Positions 49,660 to 60,652 of a stretch of DNA of 64,000 bases are shown here, in pieces (position 1 is the stretch's first letter; each line of letters begins with the position of its first letter). A program made the translations under genes and the position numbers. The notes beneath the pieces are model-generated. The model made no database searches and was not told where the DNA came from. It saw only the letters and a list, made by a program, of their open reading frames with translations. Location: the NCBI RefSeq assembly GCF_910592395.1, contig NC_088318.1, forward strand, positions 12,524,349-12,588,348. The letters run 5' to 3'. The DNA comes from Lineus longissimus (Eukaryota; Nemertea; Pilidiophora; Heteronemertea; Lineidae).

Positions 49660-51147
49660 TGGAAATGCTGACTTCTTTCTCTATACTCAACAGGCTAGAA
49701 AATGCCACTCGCTTATCGTAAAAACTGCTCAATATCAAAATTATACATAAAGTTGCTCATTTGGACGCCAGACCTGCCTTCACTTGTTGGCAGCTATAAA
49801 GCACGGATTATTGGGCCCCAAAGTTTTTTTGTTATCGACTAGTTATGAATACATATAGGCGGGCATAGATACCGGCCTTGTGATGACATGGGTAGTTTTA
49901 TTCAATGGTTCACGCACTATTAACTCAAATTAATCGTCAATTTCAAAATAAGGAAGGTTGGATGAAATGGGGCGTGAGAGTCCTAGAAAAGATGACCCCA
50001 TTATGACGACTTTCTTTAAAATCAGTAAAATGCAATCTATTTTCACACAGTAAAATTCTTAAACACATTGGTTACAATGTTTTATCTTCATAATGAATTA
50101 TGTACCAGGCTAAGCCTCGTTTTGAATATCAAGTGGTGTTTTAATAAATTGATACCTCACCATCGGAAATATCAACATTTGTTTAAGGAATTGATACCGA
50201 ACTGGAGGCATTGGTTGTCCCACCAATCACCGTGAGGGTGGCGCTAAACTGTTGGCGAAACGAGAGCTCCACCGACCGAGCGGCGGTGGTTGGTGAGGCA
50301 ACCATTACCCCTACCGGTGCATAATAAATTGAGACTATTTTAGAGTACGTCAGGTTGACACGACCTTTTATTCATGTGCCTAACCTTACACGATTGCGCA
50401 GGAATCTACATCCTGCATCCCCAAGAAAAGTGGCAAATTTCTAAGACATGCTAATCATTGTCATGGGTCATTGTTTTCATCACTGAGTAAGCAACGAAAC
50501 TGTATATAAAATCGCTGCGGCTTGTTTTGGTGAAGACTTATGGAAGCTGCCAGTGCCCGAAGAAAATGGGAGACAAGACCACAATTGATTTTTTAAGCCT
50601 TTTAGCAGTTAAATTGTCAATGTTTGACCGCGACGCATCAAAGAACGCGTGGTGTTGTGAATCTGAAATTTAGATTATGTTATTCCGGACAGTCGGGCAA
50701 GTAAATGGTGAAAAATAAAATGGTGATTGACCACGGAAATTTTTTTTTAATCGACAAATTAGACAGACTTTGATATTTCCACTCTTTTCAGCCAACTGGC
50801 AGAAAAAACTCAAAACACGCCCCCTATTACCCAATTAGCAAAATTCGAAATTAATTTTTTCATCAAATAATTTCTTTATATCTGTAGACTTGCCACAACA
50901 AATATTTTTTCAATACCTCTCCAAATATGTACTTGAGAGTAAAAAACATGCACTCGTCTAATAGATAGGCCTGGACCCTCCAACCTATGAATATTCATTA
51001 GTGGTCTTGTCTCATGGCAAAGATCTCTCGCACTCTTGATGGCCTAGACCATAATTTTGCTGTTTAGTATCAAAGTAAGTACATGTACATGTATATAAAA
51101 TCACTAAAGTAAACTCATGGCATCAAAAAGAATTATTATTTATACAA
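49660..51147. other. Intergenic stretch between genes D and E
   Basis: The left 350 bases belong to the duplicated unit and include gene D's upstream region; the rest is AT-rich with no recognised exon or repeat. Confidence 0.5.
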
Positions 51148-51179
51148 CATGGTACAAGCTAAGTTGGTGTCTATTGCTT

Positions 51180-51185
51180 TTTATT
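51180..51185 (-). promoter_or_regulatory. Poly(A) signal of gene E
   Basis: AATAAA on the minus strand about 65 nt after the gene E stop, matching the position after gene D. Confidence 0.6.
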
Positions 51186-51250
51186 CGTATTTTTCTCTCG
51201 CACCCATGTTCGGCAAAATTTTTCTTTTTTTCCTAAAAATTTCAGGGTTA

Positions 51251-54200
51251 TCAGTCCGTTTCCATCTTCCTGAACGATCCGACCATCCCCCAAGCATCCC
51301 CAGTGGGTACCTCCTTGGGCATCTTCTCTTCATCTGCCCAGCACTGCTTGAGCAGCTCGTATTCCTGCCGGTTGTTCAACACCTTCTCGCGGAAAGGAGC
51401 TAAGAAGAAGAAAATGGAGATTGAAAAGTAGTTTAATGCGAACATTTGGAGTGGTAGATCATTGTTTTATGTCGGATAGTGGCTGATTTATCCCCTTTCC
51501 CAGAATTTCACACAAAAGAATTCACGAATACCAGTCAAAAACTTGCAATTTTCGTAAAAAATAGAATAGAACTAAAAGAGGAGAACATAGATGGAGAAGG
51601 AGGAACGGTGGTCGCTCGCGATCGGCTCGTGGATACAACTCTGTTTTAGATCGAAGACCCGTTTCTTTTCCTCACCGTATATTTCTTCTATTGTTCCTGC
51701 AGTTCCACCATACTCATTGGGAAGACATTCTTTCGGTATCTTCTTTGCAAACTCTTTTTCAGAGTGATGGATTTTCATCTGTGAACATGATAAAACTGCA
51801 TGAAGGTCATCGTCTTGACTCGTCGATGGTAATGGTCACTTCACCCCTTGGGTTGCACTTTTTTTCCCTAAGGTGATACAGGTGATATTACAGGGGTTGA
51901 ACAACACTCAGTTGGAACCCCCATTCCGACTTTAAGTTGGAGAATTAAAGTAGTCTTGTAACAACTATAATTTTATTTGATTGACTGAGACGAACATTTT
52001 CAACAAACATGGCCCGTTTCCATTCTATTTATCTCTTGTTTCATTTTGAGTTTTTCATTCTTCTACACCATATATTTTGCTGTTCCGTAATGCAATTCAG
52101 TTTTATCACTTCATGCGTTTCAAGGACACAAGCATACATATATGTAGCACGGAATTACCAAGTTACACACGCCATCAGCGTACTCACCCGGTCCGAAAGT
52201 TTCTTGCCCAAGAAGAGCTTTATTATCTCCATTATAGCATTCAGGAATCGAGGCATATTCACATAATGAAACTGTTTCGTTCGAGTTGGATAAACATCCT
52301 GAAAATAGGACCACGGGTATCAGATTCATGCTGTGAATACAATATCAGTAAGATCGATCTTGATATAGGATGGAATATTGTATCAACCTCGTTTTGACCA
52401 CTGACATCCTGAGGAACTCAGGAGTTAATGTTCGCTTCTCCTCAGGATGGACCGCCGAGGACACTCATCATTTGGGAACGCATGAAAGATGGCTGCCTGA
52501 CACGCTGTTCCTTTTTCCTTCTATTGAAAAGTCATGGTCTTTCAGTCTGGTGTATAGAAACACTGATGACGAACAACCAAAGTCGTTACATCGAGTCGAA
52601 GAAATGTTAGAAAACCTAGAAAACCCTGCGGTCGCCGATTCGAACCATCCTCCGGAGTGGTCCAATACCCTGGTGACTCCTAGCGCCAACCAGGAATCGA
52701 CACAGGAGTGCGAACACAATCCTGGGGTTTACCGGTAATTTAGACTCCCGGGGCAGTCCATTGCGTAATCCTATTCATACTGTCTTATGTTAGGGGATAG
52801 TCTCAGGTTATAGGGCGAGGGACGAGGCCGGTCCACTGCGTCCGGAATGTACCAATAATATGATTCACATACCTTCCAAACCTTTATGGCTTTTGTTATA
52901 TTCTCCCGATTCCAAATCTTCATTATGTCCATGCCGACGCCCTTCATGTCCTGAATGAAATACATACCGTGCACCTGCATGTTCTCATCCATGACGTTAG
53001 TGTCCACGGTCATATATAGGGCCCGCATCATATCGTTTATGTCAGCGTTTGGGTCCATATTCCCTGGAGAGAAAAGAAGGGATTTACAGTAACAGCCCTT
53101 CTGACGGTCGATCATGGCGGAGTTTTCGGCGGTGAAGGATGGATATACGCACAACGTCGGTGGATCGGCATGGCGGTTTTGCAATAACAGGAAGTTCAAC
53201 CACAGGGAGATCTGCTCAATTTGTCCTTGTTGACATAAATGATAGTTTCCAAATTCGCTCTGCCTTAGAATAGTAGCAGGCGATTACTTACTACTGAGAG
53301 AGAGAATGTAAACAGGTCCATCTTTCTTCCCTTTTGGCTTTGGCAAGACGATCTGCGCACTGAAATTAAAGCAGATATACAAATTTAGTAAATGTCAATA
53401 CCTTTAAACGATATGTGACTAAGACTTGTCGGTCACTTGAGAATTCATTAAGGTGTGAACTTAGGAAGCTCGCAAAGTGGAAATGGGTCCAAATAGTGAC
53501 CCGTAGACTCCTATGCACTCCATTTCGTCCTCATGATCGTCGTTCCTCTATGTGAGGAACGAGGCCGGTCCACTGCATCCGGAGTGTAGTGATAGGAAGA
53601 TCCTGAGTCCAAAGTTTGACTAGTGCCAGTATTGTGACGCTTAGTTCATAATAAACGGCACAAGCAACTCAACCGGTTGTCAAAAGAACTGTTATTTTAA
53701 GTTTTCTTAACACCTACGGTTTTGAAAGAATGTCAATAATTTTCGGATCATCCACATCTTGTGAAGCAAACCACTCCGGGGCACCCTCTGACGTGGTGCG
53801 TTTGATGCAGAACTGTTCGATCCTCTTCTGAGTGTCCAACACGCTCGATTTGCATAATCTCAGGAATCGTAGAATAAATGCATCATCTGGAGTAAGACGA
53901 ATACCGTAAAGTGGAGTGAATGTGGCCCTGGGGCAGAAATTGCCCTCACTCCTAAAAACATATTTGGGCTAAACATGATATAAGTTTAGCCCATGGGGTT
54001 ATCTTTGAACATCTTTTTTGTACAGTGATTCAGTTGAAATAGAAGATCAACGATGTATGGTTCAAGCTGTAGGGTGGGAGGGGAGGGCGACAATTTCACT
54101 CCAACAATGTCACCACATCTTACGGTATTTAAGTTGCCAGTGTTCGACGTTAAATGTCACCACGGGTGGACATACTTTTACTTTTTTAAACTTTTACTCT

Positions 54201-54535
54201 TACTTCCGGCGCCTCTAAGTTAGACTCAGAGTCTAAGATAAAAAACGAACTTAAGTTGTTTTCAAATGAATGGTTCTTACCAGTTCTTGACGTGATATAG
54301 GGGTGTTTCTTGATCCAGTCTCTAACAGCCTGTATCTTACTAGCGCGTTCTTTCGGGTCTTCCTTTAACTCATCTTTAGCCTTCTTCTGCGTCTCCTCAT
54401 CGAGGGTACAGACGTAGGTCCCCTCCCTGAAAAGAACAAAACGGATGGACCATGATTGTGATTTTCTAAACTTTACTTCTCTCACCGAGAAATCAAAATA
54501 TAATTTTTTTGAACTTACCCAGGTAATTCAGCCAT
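51251..54535 (-). CDS. Gene E: CRAL-TRIO lipid-binding protein, copy 2
   Basis: Eight minus-strand exons: 54535-54519, 54426-54281, 53886-53718, 53359-53292, 53063-52873, 52298-52188, 51778-51676, 51399-51251; 317 aa. Exon lengths equal those of gene D except exon 3, which is 3 nt longer and gives WFASQDVDD instead of WFKQDVDD. The exon-3 donor reads GTAGGT instead of GTAAGT. CRAL-TRIO N-terminal and lipid-binding domains are complete, and substitutions against D are scattered (for example KLFLGKK for KPFMGKK). Introns are short (about 100 to 500 bp), so this copy is compact and undisturbed. Ligand unknown; a cytosolic carrier role is inferred from the family. Confidence 0.9.
52743..52850 (-). 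repeat. SINE-like dispersed repeat, copy 3
   Basis: Lies in intron 5 of gene E. The aligned intron of gene D passes directly from similar left sequence to ACCAATAATATGA, so the repeat is an insertion specific to E or a deletion in D. Confidence 0.6.
53506..53589 (-). repeat. SINE-like dispersed repeat, copy 4
   Basis: Paralogous to 48631-48713, in intron 3 of gene E. Confidence 0.65.
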
Positions 54536-55859
54536 TGGAAATGCTGACTTCTTTCTCTATACTCAACAGGCTAGAAAATGCCACTCGCTTATCGTAAAAA
54601 CTGTTGATATCAAAATTATACATAAAGTTGCTCATTTGGACGCCAGACCTGCCTTCACTTGTTGGCAGCTACAAAGCACAGATTATTTGGACCCCGCAGA
54701 TTTTCCTATCGGCGAATGCATTCATTTTAGACAGGCATAGATAACAGCCATGTGATGACATGGTTACTTTTACTCAATGGTTCACGCACCATTTCGGCTC
54801 AAATTAATCGTCAATTGGACAATAAGGACTATAGAATATGGAAGGTTGCAAGAAATGGGACGTGAGAGTCCTAGAATGGATGACCCCATTATAACAAGCT
54901 TCTTCAGGATTTTAACCTGGAGTATAAGCATTAGCATTTACTTTAGAGAATAAGCATTTACTCTTGCCTGCATCCGTGCAGGTGCCACGCCCACCTCCAA
55001 CGCAGCTGTCAAAAAACACCCGATGAAACCCAGGCCATATTTTCTGATAATTGTGTTCTGTTTAGAAACGATCAAAACTCTTTTCTACCTCATTTTGTAC
55101 AACAATAATTCTTGCTAAGATTCCACAGTCTTGTTTGGTTGTTTAACAATCGCGACAGTTTTTGATATTTATAATTCCCGGGTCTTAATTGTTACCTTTG
55201 CCCTGTCATAATAAATGTCACGCCATCTGTCGGTGAACATCAAATTTAGGAATTGAGAAGCTGAAAATGTCAAATGTCAGATTTATTACGTCAAATAGTA
55301 TATTTTCGCAACAAAATGGAGACCCAGCATCTTGAGATTTCATGCATTTCGTAGCATTTGGACATATCGTCAATCCTTCCGTCTTATTGGGACATGAACC
55401 GTTTTGAGGGTCAGTAAATCTGGATTGATGATGATGATGATGATGATGGTCGATGATGATAATATTTTTATATCTCCATCTCTCCATCACTGCGACACTG
55501 ATGAAGAGATACTGAGAGCATCAGTATGCTTTAACAGTCGGTGTTACCTTGTATATTCTGTGCATATGAAACAATGTATTGATGGGAAATGGGATGGTGT
55601 TTTTGTTGTAAACGCTGGTGTTAAAGGTGATAATGTTGACAGTTAATTGAAGATGATGATCATCTGGTCATTCTGGAGATGGATTGGAATGGATGGGACT
55701 TACTGATCGGGGGGGGGGGGGGGGGGGGGGATTACGAGTAAATTACGCCGGCATAAAACATTTTCTTTGGACAATCATGAACATAACGTTCTTCCCCTTT
55801 GCACCCCCCCCCCCCATTCCCAACCTCTGGACCCGTGCCTGGTTCCGTAAAATGAATAG
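54536..55859. other. Intergenic stretch between gene E and gene F
   Basis: Divergent promoter region (E to the left, F to the right). Contains a GAT/ATG trinucleotide microsatellite (about 55425-55457), a long G run (about 55710-55730) and a C run (about 55805-55815). No exon supported. Confidence 0.5.
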
Positions 55860-58800
55860 ATGAATAGACAGCGTAGAACTTGGCCACTGGTTCTTTTACT
55901 TTCAGGTCCTTCTTCTTTAAAGTTACTTTCTGCCTGCATCGCTCAAGTATTATTTATGCAAATATGTCCTGGATTTGCTGCAGGTAAGTTTAATTGTCAG
56001 GGAATTATTAATATCGACCTGGCGAGGGTTTTGGACGTACAGCCGAACACCCTCGGCACTGACAAATGCTGTCCTTAATAGAGAGGTGTCCTGATTTGAG
56101 AGGTCAGATTGAATGGAAACAACCAATTTTGGACCAAAACTAGTGTCCTTGATAGAGAGGTGTCCGCAGAGAAGGTTCCACTGTAATTTGAGGTCTTACG
56201 AAGCAGTCTTGAATAGACATCAAAGGACCTACAGCAAGATATTTTATAATTTCTCTTTTGATGTAATGGTTTGAAGTTCAATTTCACTTAGCAGTCCTTG
56301 GTTGTGACACCAAAGACCAGTGTGTGATCAAAACAAGGCAGAAACAAAATCAGTATCTCTGGATGCTGCGCCTGGATAAAAAGCATAGTGGAGAATCTAG
56401 GTAGGTTTGAGTTTTCCTGGAGTTGCGAGGATGTGGATCTGTTTTGGTGAACTTGTCAATGCAGAAATGCTGTAGAGGTGATTTCATCTTTTAAAAAATT
56501 TATTTTCGTCTTCCTTTCATTGAAAGTAGAGTGGTCAGAGCTTTCACACGGTTTGTCCTCTAGAACATGCCAGTGTGACCTCATATCTGCCAGATTTCTT
56601 TTGAGTTCAAATTTTCTTTTTCTTTCAAGAGTATCATAGCATCAACGAACATTCCACCAGCACGTCATGTACGATCCGTTCCCCTGGCTTTCCTAACGGT
56701 TACTATGTAACAGGACAGAGATACGAGTTCATTATCACAGATTCCAAAAACTATGGGGTCTGGTTACAGTTCGATGACTTCGACATCGCACCAGAGAGTA
56801 AATTGATAGTAAGTAATATTACATAAATGAATAATGATTTGGGATTTTTTATCCCACTATATCCACAGAAAACCCACGTCCAAAGTGGCCACTCTGATCT
56901 AAGTCAAATCAACAACAAAAAAAGTTCTTCTAATCTCTCGAGAGATTGCGATCAGCCGGAGGAAGCTTGAAAAAGGTCAATCTAGATGTATAGTCTTTAT
57001 CTTTCGCAGATCAAAGATGTTGATGAAGAAACCGTACTGACGGGCAGGAATCGCCAAAATTTTGTGTCTCGGGGACGGAACGTGACGATTGTGTTCCGTA
57101 CTGGCAACCTTGGGACGAATGCGTGGGTGAACTACATGGGCTTCAAGGTTAGCTGTTTGAGCGCCAAGACCTACGGACGTAAGTAGAAACTTTCCCAACA
57201 TTTTGCGTCACGAGGACACAACGTTACATGGTCCGAACATGTAAGCTCTTGCTCCACCTCACCGACGAGGCAGACAAGTCGAGCCGGTGGTGCGGCTGCC
57301 TGCCGGAGTGAGCAGTATCTCACCTGGGCCACCTCTAGTTTGATACCAGTGACCTTGGAACTAATGCGTTGGTCAATAACAGTATGTGCGTCAAAGTTAG
57401 CTGTTAGAGTGCCAAGAAATTTTGTCCACAGACGTACTCCATTATCCTCGCATGCGATTTAATTCCCTTGTGTGCAGGCACCGAAGACAACCATATAATG
57501 CTTAACATTTGGTGAACTTTATAGAATTGATAAAATATTTCAATTTTCTCGTTCTCGGTATTTCAGATAACTTCCTGTCCAAGTTGAAGACCGAGTCCTA
57601 CTACCTGACAGATGTCTTCGTCGGGAATATGTCGTTTGAGTTTGTTCGGGATAGTACGCTTGGTCGTCTGGTGTGGGATATCGACTACGTCTGGATAATA
57701 ACGGCGCCGGTGGGGATGAATGTTTTCATCCGTCTCCTAAAGATGGAGCCTGATAACAGTAAGTGAAATATTTGACCGATATTTTTGTGGGTTAAATTTG
57801 TAGGTTATATAGGTGTTTAATCATCTCGTCTTGATAAAATCGCAGCCGTCATACCTAAATCGCGGGTTCCCACTTTGTGGAACTCACAAACCGAGTATTC
57901 CTGCATGTTGAACCTCCCCTATCAAAAACCTTTAGTGCTTTTTCAATCCATCTCAGTATCTTATTGGCGAGGTTTGAATTTGACTGGCTGTTTTAAAGTT
58001 GTTTTCAAGTAACAAATTGTTCAAAAATGGGGATAAGATAAGGGGGTACAATTATAGCCGGTTATCTACACTGTAGGGGCTAGAATTGAACTGGGGCTGA
58101 AATTGTGCCACTTTACCTTAAAAATGTAAGCCAATTTTAGCTTCCGACTCGAATTTCGTTTCATATACATTTGCAGTCTGCGCGACATTTGCCTAATCGA
58201 ATGCGCAGTACTGACTAATTTATCATTTCTGTTGTTTAGCGAATGGAGATGGTAGGTAGTGCAGTGTTGATCAGCTAGGAATTTCTCAGCCGATGTAGGG
58301 CTAGTTTAAGTTTACTTGCTTCCACCTTTGCTGATTCTCAAGCGTGATTTGTTCACCCTAACCCCCCTTTGGGCCATCCATCATTGTCATGCGATAAAGG
58401 CTTATAGAAATCTCCTCTATGTATGGAAAGATACGTATCAATGTTTTCGACTTCCTGGTGTCCCTCCCCGATTGTGTTTGAAGTATGTCTAAACCTCCTT
58501 GTGCAAGTAGTATGGTTATGGCACCCAAAAGTGGACCACCTCAACCTCACCCCTCCAAATGGATGTAGAAATAATGGATGGCCCGCTTCACCTGCTATGT
58601 GCCACTCGTAACAGGCTTGCCCTATTTGTTGTTTCACCCTCTCTTGTTAGCGTCTGTAGAAAAAAGAGTAATGCTGACATAGCTAATACTTCTCGTGAAT
58701 TCTCTTTTTAAGAAATGAAAATCACCGGTGTACAGGTTTTTATGGGGTTTAGGATTGTTGATTAGAATCACGATCCAGCTATATATCAGAGAAAGGCCAA

Positions 58801-60584
58801 ATAGGGGACGACAAACTATGTCAAATAAATTCTTAAATAAAACTATAAAACTAAAATTTGGTTCAAGATTAAAATTTCACAACTTCAAGCATTGGTACAA
58901 AGTTAGTAATCATATCTTAATCAAATGAGAAAAAATTATAATTTGTTTGCGAGTCTAACACCAAAACTTAGAAAATTGTTGCTTTGAACATTTTTAAGTA
59001 GCAGCTAGCTAGGCTCTAATCAAAAGCCTTTGTCATGTTTGTGTAAACATTCAGATGCACCACTTTGATAAATTCCTCCCGCTGACTAATAATCCCTTCT
59101 TTATTAATTCGGCAGGTTTCCTCCCGGTCGTCATGGAGACGTTACTCGAGATCCGCGGCGGCAATAACAGTGACGCACCGTTGCTCATCTCGTTGAGGAA
59201 GCAGAACGACTTCTACTACCCAGCCGACACCCGTTGGGGGATTACGGCTTCAGCCAAAGCCATCTACATGAGGTTTACGGGGGCCGTCAGTAAGGGAAAG
59301 AAGTTTGAGATCGTCTACTCCATGTTCTACAATACCAGCATGGAAGAAGGTACTAAAAGTTCCAAGGAGAATCGATTTCCTGTGTGAGACTGCCTTGTAT
59401 GGCTCAACCAGGCAATGGCAGTGGTACAAAAGTTGAGGTGTTCCAAAATTCTCCCTTTTTACCAGCGTTTCTTTGATTGGTTTCCTTTTTCAAATGCGAA
59501 TGTGTTTTTCAATCTCTGACCAAACAATGTTGAGCAGGGTCATGTCAGCCATCATGGTTATTTATGTATCTTCCTACAGATTGCTTCAATTACATGAATT
59601 GGCGCCAGCAGATGAACGGTTTTTACTGTCGCGACTACCAGCATTGTATCCCCGCCAAGTTCCAGTGTGACGGTTTGGAACATTGTCCAAACGGCTACGA
59701 CGAGTTTGGGAAAGTCTGCCGGGGGAAAAGTGAGAGAGTCGGACCGTGTCCGGTGACGATGTCTAAGTGCCCGCCACCTGATCTGAGGTGTACGAGATCA
59801 TTTCAGGATTGCAAGGAAGAGGGTAGGCCAGGTTTGGTTGTTCACCGTGGCGAATCTATTCCCAAGCTTGGAAGGAATCAGGCAGGCCTTCCAACTTGGC
59901 AAGCTGGCCTGTCCTGGGCAAGGAGAAAGTTTTCAATTTGGAGTTTTCCAACAAAATAACATTGTGTTTATCTTGATAAGGTTCTTTAAACATGGTTTGC
60001 ATCACATACAGAGAAAAATGCGCTGCTGATTTGTCCTGTTGTCAGCAATTAACTAGACACTTATTAGCTGAGTGTCATAATATCTGTTCAATGGTAATTT
60101 TGGTCACAATCCGCCCTTGCCAATAACTCAATAGCTATCTTGTCCTCATTCTATTTTCCAGAGGACTTCACTGGTTATGATGGTGTGTGTTCCTTTGGTC
60201 GCACCAAATGTAAAAACGGCCGCTGCATTGATAGAGATCTGTTTTGTGACGGTACGCGGGATTGCGAAGATGGCAGTGATGAAGCGGACAACTACCTCTG
60301 TGAGACACGTAAGTAATTTTCATGATTTTGGAAGTTGGCTTTTCTGATATCGTAACACTATTTGGAAGGTCGCCTTGCTCAAAGTTCTTCTGTGTGTCGG
60401 AAAGTCAGGTCTGGGGGTCTCATTTGATGACTCCTACGCAGTCACGTCACTCTGTTGTTACAGGGCCCGAAATGTGCGATTTTGGAAACAAGAAAGGGTC
60501 TGGGGCCCTCCCCTTGGATAAATGTGCCTTTTTAGCTCACCTCTTAGCAGAGGTGAGCTTATCCCATACCGTGGCGTCCGTCGT

Positions 60585-60652
<68 letters not shown>

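Larger units (their letters stand above)
38885..50015. repeat. Segmental duplication, left copy (interrupted by BEL element)
   Basis: Similar to 51148-54905 along exons, introns and flanks. The left boundary lies near the shared CATGGTACAAGC (38885 and 51148), the right near GTGAGAGTCCTAGA (about 49975 and 54860). Similarity is broken by the BEL element, the MITE-like element at 47342-47583 and local intron divergence. Each copy carries one complete CRAL-TRIO gene. Confidence 0.85.
51148..54905. repeat. Segmental duplication, right copy
   Basis: Counterpart of 38885-50015 without the BEL insertion. The unoccupied insertion site GATGG is at 51825-51829, between exons 6 and 7 of gene E. Confidence 0.85.

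Noticed and set aside
55218-55490. 90-codon minus-strand frame with a histidine run
   Set aside because: The His run is the ATG/GAT microsatellite; no splice or domain support.
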